Shown in pieces: positions 8,429-17,972 of a stretch of 64,000 bases of DNA; position 1 is the first letter of the stretch; every line of letters begins with the position of its first letter. The translations under genes were made by a program, and so were the position numbers. The notes beneath the pieces were generated by a model that did no database searches, was not told the origin of the DNA, and was given only the letters and a program-made list of their open reading frames with translations. Source of the DNA: JBQDBK01 sp052090825 (GTDB taxonomy: Bacteria > Bacillota > Clostridia > Tissierellales > Peptoniphilaceae); the NCBI GenBank assembly GCA_052090825.1, contig JBQDBK010000003.1, positions 1 to 64,000 on the forward strand. The letters run 5' to 3'.

Positions 8429-10137
8429 GTCTTAGATTAAAAAACTTAACTTGGACTATATCAGAAAACTATGAGATTAATCCTAATCTCAATATATTTT
8501 ATAAAGAAATAACTAGTCCTTATAAAGCTGCTCTTTTAGGTATTTACTATAAAATATATGATTTTGAAGAAATCGATAATTTTCTTAAAGCTCACAAACA
8601 TTCAAAAAATAACTTTCAAGACCTAGTTAAAATATGTGAACTAAGTTTAGAAAATGCTTCATCCAATATTCTTTTAGAGCTTAGACCAGGTATTATAGAT
8701 TATAAAAAACAATATGAAAATAAAATTTTAACCTTTTATTCAAAATCTAATCCTCATAATATAGCTGAAGAATTAGAAAAAGCTTACTATGAATACCTTG
8801 TTAATAGAGTCCCTAAAATAAATGGAAGCCTTTACTCTCTCTTAAAAGAAATACTAAATTTTAAGTCTACTGATACTTTGGAATTATTAAAATTTTTGGA
8901 AAAAATCTATAAAAACTATTTCCATATCTATAAAAATTCTACATCTTCTGAAAAAGTAGAAAAAATTATAAAAAGAGTTGAAAGTAAAAAAAAGAAAGCC
9001 TTGCCTACAAAACTTTCTAAAAGTGAAAAAATTACAGACCTTTCCCAATTGGAAAAATATAGTATTGAATCAGCAGAATTTACATCTGCTGAATATGATA
9101 ACTTAAAAGTGGTAAAAGACCTTACTAAAAATACAAATCAATCTAATAAATATTTCCAAAGTAATATAGAAAAAAACTATGGTATATCCTATCTTATGCC
9201 CAATGATAGTATGGAATTAGAAAATAAACTCTGTACAGGCATCCACTCAGGTATAAAGCTTCATTTTACTAAGGGATACTATGCTGATAAATACAGTTTT
9301 AATGCCCTTAGGATAGATGAAATATATGAAGATAACCTAAGTAAATTTAAAGAGTCTGAGCTCTTTTATAAAAGAGCCATAAAAAACCTGTCAGAAGTTA
9401 TTAAGAATTCCCTTCTTAAGGATAGTGAAGAATTTGAAATAAAAAGTGAAAGTGGAAGGCTTATACCTTCTAAGATTTGGGAAAGTAAATATCTGCAAAA
9501 TAATAAAATTTTTAAGAAAATATTTAATGAAAATAATGGAGATATAAGTATTGATATTTTATTAGATGCCTCTGCTTCACAAGAGACAAGACAGAGTGAA
9601 ATAGCCATAGAAGGTTATATAATAGCTTCTGCCCTAACAGAATTAAATATTAAAACTAGGGTATTTTCTTTTAACAACTTATTCAACTACCTAATCTTAA
9701 AGAAATTTAGAGATTATAATGATCCTAAATATAAAAATAAAGAAATTTTAAAATATAGGGCATCTGGTAGCAACAGGGATGGTCTAGCTATAAAAGTTCT
9801 AACTGACTTAATAGAAAAGAATAGTGAAGAAAGAAAAATTCTTATTGTCCTATCTGACGGTAAACCTAACAATGAAACCAACCTAGGTCTTGTGGGTAGT
9901 GGAAAAACAAATGTTAAAAGTTACTCAAATGAAATTGCTATAAAAGATAGTTACGAAAATGTACTTTCCTCTAGAATGAAAGGAATTGACGTCTTAGGAG
10001 TCTTTACAGGACTTGAAGAAGACCTAGAATCAGAAAAGAAAATCTACGGAAGTGACTTTGCCTATATAACAAGTATAGAAAGATTCCATCAAATAGTAGG
10101 TCTATTCTTTAAATCAATTGCAAATAAATTATATTAA
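8425..10137 (+). CDS. VWA-domain partner of MoxR ATPase (NorD/CbbO-like)
   Basis: A 570-residue soluble protein. The N-terminal two thirds is poorly conserved and rich in Lys, Glu and Asn. The C-terminal third (about 370-570) is a von Willebrand factor A domain with the metal-binding DASAS motif at about 381-385 and the downstream LSDGKPNNE segment. The order of a MoxR ATPase followed by an overlapping VWA gene is that of NirQ-NorD and CbbQ-CbbO pairs. No enzyme subunit that these usually serve is nearby; the only operon mate is the TSUP carrier. Confidence 0.82.
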   Translation: MSLRLKNLTWTISENYEINPNLNIFYKEITSPYKAALLGIYYKIYDFEEIDNFLKAHKHSKNNFQDLVKICELSLENASSNILLELRPGIIDYKKQYENKILTFYSKSNPHNIAEELEKAYYEYLVNRVPKINGSLYSLLKEILNFKSTDTLELLKFLEKIYKNYFHIYKNSTSSEKVEKIIKRVESKKKKALPTKLSKSEKITDLSQLEKYSIESAEFTSAEYDNLKVVKDLTKNTNQSNKYFQSNIEKNYGISYLMPNDSMELENKLCTGIHSGIKLHFTKGYYADKYSFNALRIDEIYEDNLSKFKESELFYKRAIKNLSEVIKNSLLKDSEEFEIKSESGRLIPSKIWESKYLQNNKIFKKIFNENNGDISIDILLDASASQETRQSEIAIEGYIIASALTELNIKTRVFSFNNLFNYLILKKFRDYNDPKYKNKEILKYRASGSNRDGLAIKVLTDLIEKNSEERKILIVLSDGKPNNETNLGLVGSGKTNVKSYSNEIAIKDSYENVLSSRMKGIDVLGVFTGLEEDLESEKKIYGSDFAYITSIERFHQIVGLFFKSIANKLY

Positions 10138-10172
10138 AAATGAGCTATGGTTTAACTTACTATAGCTTATTT
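10138..10172. terminator. Terminator between convergent genes
   Basis: AAATGAGCTAT pairs with ATAGCTTATTT (one G-T pair) around a 13-nt loop, between the VWA gene and the convergent ATPase gene. The AT-rich flanks could serve both directions. Confidence 0.65.
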
Positions 10173-11052
10173 AATTATTAAATTCATTTTTTCTCTCACT
10201 TAAAAACTTATAAAGCAAATTAATATTTTCTATTTCTCCATAACTTATCGGCTCAACTTTTTCTCTATCTAAATCATAAATTAGAGCATCTTTTAATCCC
10301 AAGATAAAGGGTGAATGACTTGAAATTATAAACTGGCAGCCATAGAATCTCACTGAGTCTTCTATATATTCCATTAATTTTATTTGATTTTTACTAGACA
10401 GAGAGTTTTCAGGCTCATCTAAAATATAAAGTCCATTTTCTCTTATTTTATCTGTAAAATACATAAGCCCACTTTCTCCATTGGATTTCCCAACTATATT
10501 ATTCATAAGCCTAGATTTTACATATTTTGACTTGGATTTTAGCTTTGAGTCTACAATTTTTTTTGCATCTTCATAGTCATCTATAGATCTAAATCTAAAT
10601 TCTTTTCCCTTATGTGCTAGATATTCTTCCATTAGGTCAGCTCTTTTAAAATCTATACCTTCATTTACATACCTGGTATTTAATAAATAATCAAATACAT
10701 CATCACTTGTTATTATCCTACTATTTTCTCTTACTTCATTATTAAATTTTATACTAGTATTTATATTAACTAACTTTAAATAATCTTCAAAAAATCCAGA
10801 CCTATTATAAATACTATCCCTTTCTAAACCTAGCTTTTCACCTATTAGGTTAAGTATGGTAGATTTACCAGAGCCATTGTCTCCACAAAATATGATAATA
10901 TGTCCTAATTCAATATTATCTCTAAGCCTATGCCCAAATACTCCAAAGGGATATTTGTTACTAAAGCAAGTCATTTTACTCCTGTAATCATAAAACAAGT
11001 TATTATATTCAATTTCATAAGAATCTAATTTAAAACCACTTACATAAATCAT
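10171..11052 (-). CDS. AAA family (ABC-like) ATPase
   Basis: The 293-residue soluble ATPase has a Walker A GDNGSGKST, a signature-like SNGESG segment, Walker B LYILDEPENSLS and an H-loop ISSHSPF. It belongs to the predicted single-polypeptide AAA ATPases of the COG3910/AAA_21 type, which are not transporters. Their roles are unclear, with some in DNA metabolism or defence. It stands alone with its own GGAGAG site, about 70 nt downstream of the smpB terminator. Confidence 0.72.
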   Translation of the reverse strand: MIYVSGFKLDSYEIEYNNLFYDYRSKMTCFSNKYPFGVFGHRLRDNIELGHIIIFCGDNGSGKSTILNLIGEKLGLERDSIYNRSGFFEDYLKLVNINTSIKFNNEVRENSRIITSDDVFDYLLNTRYVNEGIDFKRADLMEEYLAHKGKEFRFRSIDDYEDAKKIVDSKLKSKSKYVKSRLMNNIVGKSNGESGLMYFTDKIRENGLYILDEPENSLSSKNQIKLMEYIEDSVRFYGCQFIISSHSPFILGLKDALIYDLDREKVEPISYGEIENINLLYKFLSERKNEFNN

Positions 11053-11104
11053 AAAAATTCTCTCCTTGGATAGATTATATCTTTAAACAATTTACTATAA
11101 AAAT

Positions 11105-11125
11105 AAATCGCTAAATTAGCGATTT
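11105..11125 (-). terminator. Terminator after rnr-smpB
   Basis: On the minus strand AAATCGCTAATTTAGCGATTT forms a stem immediately after the smpB stop and is followed by ATTTTTAT. Confidence 0.85.
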
Positions 11126-11591
11126 ATCTATATCTTTCTTTCATTGCTTGTTCAATTTTTCTATTAGCATCTTTTTTGGCAAGACTTTGTCTCTTATCAT
11201 AAAGTTTTTTACCTCTGGCTAGAGCTAATTCTACTTTTACTTTTCCCCTAGTTAAATAGACTTTCAAGGGTATTAAAGTGTAACCTTTTAAAGTTATATC
11301 CTTATCTAGTTTCCTAATCTCTGACTTGTGAAGTAAAAGTTTTCTCTTTCTAAGAGGGTCTACATTATAGATATTACCTTGTTCATAAGGAGAGATGTGC
11401 ATATTTTCTAAAAATATTTCTCCATCTTCAATCTCTGCATAACTATCGGAAATATTGGCTTTTCCCCCTCTTAATGACTTCACTTCTGTCCCTTTAAGTT
11501 CTATACCAGCCTCTATAGTTTCTTCTATAAAGTATTCATGTCTTGCTTTACGATTAGTTGCTATAGAATTATCACTCTTCTTTTTGGCCAT
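11124..11591 (-). CDS. smpB: SsrA-binding protein SmpB
   Basis: SmpB delivers tmRNA to stalled ribosomes. The 155-residue protein has the SmpB core (RKARHEYFIEE, ELKGTEVKSLRGGKANI, then LLLHKSEI) and the C-terminal basic tail with ALARGKKLYDKRQ. The ATG at 11591 has an AGGTGAT site and overlaps the end of rnr by 20 bases. The rnr-smpB pairing is common, since RNase R takes part in trans-translation turnover. The tmRNA gene itself is not seen next to it. Confidence 0.97.
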   Translation of the reverse strand: MAKKKSDNSIATNRKARHEYFIEETIEAGIELKGTEVKSLRGGKANISDSYAEIEDGEIFLENMHISPYEQGNIYNVDPLRKRKLLLHKSEIRKLDKDITLKGYTLIPLKVYLTRGKVKVELALARGKKLYDKRQSLAKKDANRKIEQAMKERYR

Positions 11592-13674
11592 CTATATCAC
11601 CTACAAGATCAAAATCAATTGTTCCCCTTATTGTATTGGCATTGGATACTTTTATCCTTACCTTATCTCCTATCCTATATGTTTTTTTACTGTCTCTTCC
11701 AATAGCTATGTGTTGTTCCTCATCGTATTCATAGTAATCAGACATGCTATTATAGGAAATTAATCCTTCTATAGTGTTTTTAAGTTGGACAAATATACCA
11801 AAATTCATTATTGAAGAAATTATACCATCGTACTCTTCTCCAATCTTATCTTGCATATATTCTGCCATCTTCATAGATTCTACTTTTCTTTCAGCATCTT
11901 GCGCTATTCTTTCCGTCCTAGAAGTTTGTTTTGCTATTTCTGGTAAAACTCCTTCTAAATAATTAATCCTTCCTTTAGTAAGATTATTAGCTAGTACATC
12001 TTTAATAACCCTATGGATGGTCAAGTCAGAATACCTTCTTATAGGAGAAGTAAAATGAGAATAATACTTTGAAGCTAGTCCAAAATGAATATCATTTATA
12101 TCAGAATACCTAGCTTTACTTAGGCTTCTTAATACTAGGCTAGATACAAAAAATTCTTCATCCTTACCTTTAACCTCTGATATTAAGTCCTGAACTGCTT
12201 TAGAAGTTAAGTTTTGAGTATTTAGTTTGTATCCAAGATGCCTTAATACCTTATTTAGACTTTGGATTCTTTCTTCTTCAGGCTCTTCGTGAATCCTATA
12301 AAGAAATGGAATTTCCATCCAAAAATATTGCTCAGCTATAGTTTCATTTGCAAGTATCATAAATTCTTCTATTAATTTATTAGCTGACCTTCTCTCTGTT
12401 TTTTCAACATTTATTGGTCTACCATTTTCATCAACTTCTATCTTAGTCTCTGGAAAATCAAAATCTATTGATCCTCTATTCATTCTTATTTTTTTTAGTT
12501 GCAAGGCCAGATCATTCATTAAAAGTAAATCATCTTCTAGACCCTTAACACTTTCATGAATTTCTCCCTTTTCAATTAAATCTGATACATTATCATAGAC
12601 AAGTCTTCTTGAAGAATTTATAACCGTATTTGCAACTTGATTTTTTACTACTTTCCCCGATTTGTTTATTTCCATAATTACAGATAAACATAGTCTGTCT
12701 ACACCTTCATTTAAAGAACATATCCCATTAGATAATTTTTCAGGTAACATTGGTATAACCTTATCTATTAAATATACTGAATTTCCTCTTTTGTAAGCTT
12801 CTTTATCTATCTCATCCGCTTCTTTTACATAATGAGATACATCTGCTATATGAACTCCTAATAAAAGGTTCCCATTTTCTAATTTCTCTATAGATATGGC
12901 ATCATCAAAGTCCTTTGAATCTGCTCCATCAATAGTAAATGTAGTTTTATCTCTAAGATCTAACCTTCCAATTAAGTCTTTTTTTGTTACTTTGTTAGAT
13001 ACTTCATTAGCCCTTTGTAAAGTTGCCTTGCTAAACTCCATAGGTATGTCAAGTGTTGCCACTACACTTAATATATCTACTCCTTTTTCATCTGAATAAC
13101 CTAAAACTTGTATAATTTTACCTTCTGGTTTTTTATCCTTTTCAGGCCACTTTTCTACTTTAACTATTACCTTTTGTCCATCTTTAGCATTTAAAAAACC
13201 TTGTTTTGGGACAAATACATCAAAGGCAATTTTACTATCGTCTGATACAACAAATCCAAAAGTCTTTTTATCTTGGAAGGTACCAACTATTTTAGAGTTA
13301 GCTCTTTTTATTACCTTTAATACCTTTCCCTCTATTTTATTTCCCTTTGAATTTTCATATACCTTTACAAGAACTTCATCACCATTCATAGCTGTATTCA
13401 TTTGAGATTCAGCTATAAATATATCATCATTTTCTTGTATTAAAAACCCAAAACCTCTTTCATTTCCCTGAACAATTCCTACTCTATATCTTTTTTTGTC
13501 TATTGGAAAGTATTTTTGTTCATGAAAAACTAAAAGACCATCCTTTTCTAGCTTTTGTAAAAGTCTATAAAAATCTTTTCTTTCCTTTGGACTTATTTGA
13601 AATAAGTTTGCTATCTTGTCAGAAGTCATAGGCGCTTTGTCCTTTATAACTTCAAATATTTTTTCTTTTATCAT
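11572..13674 (-). CDS. rnr: Ribonuclease R
   Basis: RNase R is a processive 3'-5' exoribonuclease for structured RNA. The 700-residue protein has, in order, a short helix-turn-helix N terminus, two cold-shock/OB domains (about 60-220), the RNB domain with the acidic catalytic motif DGADSKDFDDA, and an S1 domain near 620-690 (GIISSIMNFGIFVQL). The start overlaps the ddl stop (TAATG), and the 3' end overlaps smpB. It is transcribed as part of the wall-synthesis to RNA-quality-control unit. Confidence 0.96.
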   Translation of the reverse strand: MIKEKIFEVIKDKAPMTSDKIANLFQISPKERKDFYRLLQKLEKDGLLVFHEQKYFPIDKKRYRVGIVQGNERGFGFLIQENDDIFIAESQMNTAMNGDEVLVKVYENSKGNKIEGKVLKVIKRANSKIVGTFQDKKTFGFVVSDDSKIAFDVFVPKQGFLNAKDGQKVIVKVEKWPEKDKKPEGKIIQVLGYSDEKGVDILSVVATLDIPMEFSKATLQRANEVSNKVTKKDLIGRLDLRDKTTFTIDGADSKDFDDAISIEKLENGNLLLGVHIADVSHYVKEADEIDKEAYKRGNSVYLIDKVIPMLPEKLSNGICSLNEGVDRLCLSVIMEINKSGKVVKNQVANTVINSSRRLVYDNVSDLIEKGEIHESVKGLEDDLLLMNDLALQLKKIRMNRGSIDFDFPETKIEVDENGRPINVEKTERRSANKLIEEFMILANETIAEQYFWMEIPFLYRIHEEPEEERIQSLNKVLRHLGYKLNTQNLTSKAVQDLISEVKGKDEEFFVSSLVLRSLSKARYSDINDIHFGLASKYYSHFTSPIRRYSDLTIHRVIKDVLANNLTKGRINYLEGVLPEIAKQTSRTERIAQDAERKVESMKMAEYMQDKIGEEYDGIISSIMNFGIFVQLKNTIEGLISYNSMSDYYEYDEEQHIAIGRDSKKTYRIGDKVRIKVSNANTIRGTIDFDLVGDIDGQKEE

Positions 13675-14846
13675 TATAATTTCGCTCCATAAGAAGTTTT
13701 CTTCAATAAGTTACTATCGATTACGGTTAAATTTTTCATATTTTCTTCATTTCTTATCTCAGCCAACTCTATTAATTTTGATATTAATTCACTGAATGAA
13801 ATTCCTGAAGCTTCCCATAAGTAAAAAGCAATAGATCCTGGTAAAGTATTAATTTCATTTAGGTATACCTTATCTCCATCTAATAGAAAATCTATTCTTG
13901 CATCTCCCATTCCATCAATTGCTTTAAAGGCTAAAGAAGCATTCTTTTCTATTTCTTCTCTTACGCTGTCTTTTAAATCTGCAGGAAGTTTTTTCTTTTG
14001 TCCCTTCATACCTTTGCCACTTCCCTTTCCTCCAGAAATATACTTGTCTTCATATTTTAGAAGATCTTTCCAACCTATAGGTTCCTCACAAACTGAAAAC
14101 CTTATATCATTTTCATAACCCATTACTGCTATATTTATCTCTCTAGGTTTTTCAACTGCTTTTTCTACCAAAATTTTTCTATCATAATTAATAGCTAGCT
14201 CAACTGCTTCAATAAATTCCTCTTTGTTTCTAACTTTAGATATACCTATAGAGGAACCTAAATTTGCAGGCTTTACAAATAAGTTATACCCAAGTTTTTC
14301 AGCTTCCTCAACAATTTTTTCTTTATTAGACCATTCTTCTCTAAAAAAATAAAAATACTCAGTCATAGGTATATTATAAGATTGGAATACTTTTTTCATT
14401 ACAACCTTATCCATACCAACTGATCCGCTTAAAACTCCACACCCAACATAAGGTATATTAATTAACTCTAAAAGTCCTTGGAAAGTTCCATCCTCCCCGT
14501 TGCTTCCATGCAGGGCTGGAAATACACAATCTATTTTTTTATAAACTTCTAAACTTTCAACTTGTCCTGAAAATAAAGAGGCCTTCTTCTTACTTACAGT
14601 GTATAAATTATAATCTTTATTATAAGCTTTGAAAAATACTTCAATAGCCTCTGAAAAATCATTATTTTTAAATGTTGCAAAATTTTTCAAAGTCTCTCCA
14701 GCTAAAAGCCTACCATCTTTTGTCATATATACTGGAATAGGATTATATTTTGTTTTATCCATATTCTCTATAATTTGCATGCCTGTAATTACAGACACTT
14801 CATGCTCAACGCTTCTTCCTCCAAAAACTACTGCAATATTTTTCAT
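13674..14846 (-). CDS. ddl: D-alanine-D-alanine ligase
   Basis: Ddl makes the D-Ala-D-Ala dipeptide for peptidoglycan. It begins MKNIAVVFGGRSVEHEVSV, a standard Ddl start. ATP-grasp segments follow (FPALHGSNGEDGTFQG, KPANLGSSIGI) and the C-terminal DGDKVYLNEINTLPGS carries metal ligands. The 390 residues are slightly longer than the usual 350-370; part of the extra length is a Lys/Gly-rich insert around GGKGSGKGMKGQKKK. It sits 3 nt downstream of the MurF-like gene, which would use its product. Confidence 0.95.
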   Translation of the reverse strand: MKNIAVVFGGRSVEHEVSVITGMQIIENMDKTKYNPIPVYMTKDGRLLAGETLKNFATFKNNDFSEAIEVFFKAYNKDYNLYTVSKKKASLFSGQVESLEVYKKIDCVFPALHGSNGEDGTFQGLLELINIPYVGCGVLSGSVGMDKVVMKKVFQSYNIPMTEYFYFFREEWSNKEKIVEEAEKLGYNLFVKPANLGSSIGISKVRNKEEFIEAVELAINYDRKILVEKAVEKPREINIAVMGYENDIRFSVCEEPIGWKDLLKYEDKYISGGKGSGKGMKGQKKKLPADLKDSVREEIEKNASLAFKAIDGMGDARIDFLLDGDKVYLNEINTLPGSIAFYLWEASGISFSELISKLIELAEIRNEENMKNLTVIDSNLLKKTSYGAKL

Positions 14847-14849
14847 TTT

Positions 14850-16385
14850 TTACTCCTCATTATAATTATCTGGCAAATCATTTTCAAACAAAACTACATC
14901 TCCAACTCGACTTAAGTTTCCTAAAACAGCGGTAGCTTCATTTAAAGAATTTACAACAAAAATATTTTCTTCCTGGTATTTTGCTTCTTTTAAACCTTTA
15001 TAAATAGCTTCTGTTCTTTTTTTGCCGACTAAAATTACAAAATCACAGACTTTGGCTATCTCAAACCCTATTTTATAATTTTCTTCTTCTTCAATATCTC
15101 CAAGTTCCACCATACCCGGAGTTATAATTATCTTCCTAGAATCCTTAAAACCATCTATAACATCAAGGGCCGCCCTAAATCCAACTGGATTTGAATTAAA
15201 GGCATCATCTATTACTATAACCCCTGTGCCTGAATCAACTATATTTAATCTATGCTCTACAGCTTCAACTTTTTTAATACCTGATGCAATCTGGTCTAAA
15301 GAAAGTCCTAATACATAGGCTGCTGATGCTGCTGCAAGTAGGTTGGAAATATTGTGAACCCCAAGAAGAATACTTTCACACTTAACTTCTCCTAGTTCTT
15401 TTATTCCTAAAGTGAATTGAGATCCCTTAGAGCTTACCTCTATATCTTTTGCATAAACATCTAAATTTTCTATATCCTTAATTCCATAATTAATCTTTTT
15501 TAAAGAAGTTTTATCTGAAAGAACTTTTACATATTCATTATCATAGTTAAATATAGCAACCCCATCTTTTGGCAAGGCTTCTATCAATTCGTATTTTGTA
15601 TCCATTATATTTTCAATACTTTTAAATAAGTGCATATGAGTAGGACCAATAGCCGTAATAATACCTATGTCAGGTCTAACTAAGTTAGCAACTTCTTCTA
15701 TTTCTCCCTTCTTTTTTGCACCTAATTCAGCTATAAAAACTTCCCTATCCCTCTCCAACTCATTGTTTATTATTTTTGACAAGCCCATTGGAGTATTAAA
15801 AGATGATGGAGTATTTTTAACCTTTAAAGCTTCTGCAAGTACTGTATTTGCTATAAACTTAACTGAAGTTTTCCCAAAAGATCCTGTTATTCCTAAAACT
15901 TTTAAATTTTCCTTATTTTTATACTCCAGAATTTTAGCTTGAGCAGAATCAAAAAATCCCTTATTTATTATTTCCTCTTTTGGAAGAGCTATTTTATTAG
16001 ACACTAAAAGTATTTGGAATTGTAAGTAATAAACTACAAATAAAGATACTCCTAAAACTATAATTGCAAAAATCATATTTTTACTTAAATAATAAATTAA
16101 AATTGAAATAGCTAAAGATGCAAATATATATAGAGAATTTACCATGTCATGAGTTGCCTTTAATCTTTTTGCCCTCTCTGTCCATACAAGCGGACTTTTT
16201 GCATCTGTTATTTTTGGGTAAACTAACCTTTTTACTTTTTCTTCATTCTCTTGAATCCAAACTTTATATTCCGAATTTTCATATCCTTCAAGTTGAAGCA
16301 TATTCATTGGATAATGGCTTCGCTTTGAAACCAAAAATCCTGTAATTGTTACTAATAATATAGAAATGACTATAAAATAAAACAT
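14850..16385 (-). CDS. Membrane-anchored MurF-like ligase
   Basis: This 511-residue protein combines an N-terminal membrane region (segments at about 3-20, 83-100 and 104-128) with a Mur ligase catalytic core. The ATP loop is GITGSFGKTS at 165-174, followed by the central-domain segments NTPMGLSKIIN and GPTHMHLF and the C-terminal DDAFNSNP motif typical of MurF. The usual soluble MurF N-terminal UDP-binding domain is absent; the membrane part replaces it. Its neighbour is ddl, which supplies D-Ala-D-Ala, so addition of the dipeptide to the UDP-MurNAc-tripeptide is the likely job. A second, canonical murF elsewhere cannot be ruled out. Confidence 0.8.
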   Translation of the reverse strand: MFYFIVISILLVTITGFLVSKRSHYPMNMLQLEGYENSEYKVWIQENEEKVKRLVYPKITDAKSPLVWTERAKRLKATHDMVNSLYIFASLAISILIYYLSKNMIFAIIVLGVSLFVVYYLQFQILLVSNKIALPKEEIINKGFFDSAQAKILEYKNKENLKVLGITGSFGKTSVKFIANTVLAEALKVKNTPSSFNTPMGLSKIINNELERDREVFIAELGAKKKGEIEEVANLVRPDIGIITAIGPTHMHLFKSIENIMDTKYELIEALPKDGVAIFNYDNEYVKVLSDKTSLKKINYGIKDIENLDVYAKDIEVSSKGSQFTLGIKELGEVKCESILLGVHNISNLLAAASAAYVLGLSLDQIASGIKKVEAVEHRLNIVDSGTGVIVIDDAFNSNPVGFRAALDVIDGFKDSRKIIITPGMVELGDIEEEENYKIGFEIAKVCDFVILVGKKRTEAIYKGLKEAKYQEENIFVVNSLNEATAVLGNLSRVGDVVLFENDLPDNYNEE

Positions 16386-16393
16386 ATTTTCTC

Positions 16394-17161
16394 CTATTCT
16401 AAAAACGAATTAATTACTGCAACAAAGGTGCCATAATCATCTAAATAACTATAATGCCCTGCCCCTTTTAAAATCACAAGGCCGCTGTCTTTTATTTTTT
16501 CTTCAAATACTTTCCCCATATAGACTGGAGTATCCTGATCATTTTCTCCCCAAATTAAAAGTGTTGGGGCTTTAATTTTTCCAAAAAAATTAACTGTATC
16601 TTCATTTACTACTTTAACAAAAGTTTTTCTCATAACACCTTGACTAGCCTTGTAATCATCTGATCCAAACTTTTCATAAAATTTTCTCATAGCTTCTTCT
16701 TTACCCTTAAAAAAATTTAATTTAGTGTAAATCCATCTAAGACTTTTAAAAGAATAAACTTTAAAATAATAAGACATTGTCCTCTTAGGCAAAACACCTG
16801 ATGCATCTATTAATACTAGCTTACTTACTTTTTCAGGGTGTTCTGCGGCGAATATACTTAAAGTTTTCCCCCCAAAAGAATGACCAAAAAAAATTGCTTT
16901 AGATATCTTTTTTGCCTTTAAAAATTCTTCTAAATAAAGTGAATAATCATGAGTTGAGAGCACTTTCTTAGGATCATCACTATTGCCGAATCCTGGAGCA
17001 TCATAAGCATAAACTTTATACCTGTCCGCCAACATATTGACAATAGGCATTACAGATTCTATATTTGCTCCCCATCCATGAAGTATAACAACAGGGTCTC
17101 CCTGTCCAACTTCAATGTAGCTAATTTTATTATCAAATATATTTATATAATTTTTTTCCAT
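16394..17161 (-). CDS. Alpha/beta hydrolase
   Basis: A 255-residue alpha/beta-hydrolase fold protein. It has the oxyanion segment HGWGAN, the nucleophile elbow GHSFGGK, the acid region WGENDQDTPV and the catalytic His in GAGHYSYLDD. No signal peptide is present. It directly follows the coiled-coil protein (start next to that gene's stop) and precedes the MurF-like gene by 8 nt. The substrate is not readable. Confidence 0.88.
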   Translation of the reverse strand: MEKNYINIFDNKISYIEVGQGDPVVILHGWGANIESVMPIVNMLADRYKVYAYDAPGFGNSDDPKKVLSTHDYSLYLEEFLKAKKISKAIFFGHSFGGKTLSIFAAEHPEKVSKLVLIDASGVLPKRTMSYYFKVYSFKSLRWIYTKLNFFKGKEEAMRKFYEKFGSDDYKASQGVMRKTFVKVVNEDTVNFFGKIKAPTLLIWGENDQDTPVYMGKVFEEKIKDSGLVILKGAGHYSYLDDYGTFVAVINSFLE

Positions 17162-17596
17162 CTACTTTTCTAAATCCTCTTCTTTAAAATATACTACTTT
17201 GTCTTCTTTATTAGATAGGTCTTCTTCATAACTTTCATCTTTTATATAAACAAAATCTCCTGAATTTTCGACTTCGTCCTTATATCCATTTTTTGTCGTA
17301 TCAAATTTATCATTTAACTGTGTTTTTAAAGATTCTATTTTTGCAATTGATATATCAATATTTTTTATATAGTCTTCATCATTAAAGGAAGTATTTCCAT
17401 ATTTTTTTAAATTATAATACTTTTGTCCTAACTCTTGATATAACTTGCCTAGATGACGATTTTCATTAGATATTTCAAGTCTCAATTTAGTTTGCCTTTT
17501 TATTTCTATAGAATTTTCTTTAACTTTTTTAGTAACATATTCTAAATTTCCACTTATGTCTTTTAAATTATTTGTTAATTCATCAATAAAACTCAT
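17162..17596 (-). CDS. Predicted coiled-coil protein, unknown
   Basis: A 144-residue charged protein without signal peptide or membrane segment. Residues about 1-105 look helical and coiled-coil forming (NLKDISGNLEYVTKKVKEN, then YQELGQKYYNL). The C-terminal 40 residues are very acidic. I do not recognise a domain. It is the first gene of the unit that continues with the hydrolase, MurF-like ligase, ddl, rnr and smpB. It has a good AGAGGTGA site and is divergent from the glutaredoxin-like gene. Confidence 0.75.
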   Translation of the reverse strand: MSFIDELTNNLKDISGNLEYVTKKVKENSIEIKRQTKLRLEISNENRHLGKLYQELGQKYYNLKKYGNTSFNDEDYIKNIDISIAKIESLKTQLNDKFDTTKNGYKDEVENSGDFVYIKDESYEEDLSNKEDKVVYFKEEDLEK

Positions 17597-17697
17597 TTCA
17601 TCACCTCTAATCTTATATATTATACCAAAACTTTAAGTCTTTTTAAATGTTTCGCGTAGGTCTTATTGGGTAAATATTAACTTGCGAGGTGAATATA

Positions 17698-17940
17698 ATG
17701 GAAAATTTAAAATTATATGTTGGAACTATTTGTCCTTTTTGTATAAAAGTAGAAAATTTTATTAAAGAAAATAATATTCAAGGAATTGAAGTTGTTAATG
17801 TTGATAAAAACCCTAAAGAGAGAGAATTCTTAGTGGAAAAAGGGGGGAAAAGACAAGTCCCTTGTTTATTTATAGGTGAGACTCCTATGTATGAATCTAG
17901 CGATATTATAAATTATTTAAAAGATGAATATGTTAAATAA
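17698..17940 (+). CDS. Glutaredoxin-like protein
   Basis: An 80-residue thioredoxin-fold protein with an N-terminal CPFC active site (TICPFCIKVE), the cis-Pro segment RQVPCLFIG and a C-terminal ESSDIINYL, as in glutaredoxins and NrdH-like proteins. It probably reduces disulfides in the cytoplasm. I choose the ATG at 17698 because the GAGGTG site lies 6 nt upstream; an in-frame GTG at 17689 would be inside that site. It is monocistronic and followed by a strong terminator. Confidence 0.88.
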   Translation: MENLKLYVGTICPFCIKVENFIKENNIQGIEVVNVDKNPKEREFLVEKGGKRQVPCLFIGETPMYESSDIINYLKDEYVK

Positions 17941-17972
17941 AATAATCCGTACTTAAAAGTACGGATTATTTT
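17939..17972. terminator. Bidirectional terminator
   Basis: A 16-bp perfect inverted repeat (AAAATAATCCGTACTT and its complement, 2-nt loop) ends in T-runs on both strands, between the glutaredoxin-like and the convergent HutD-like gene. Confidence 0.92.
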
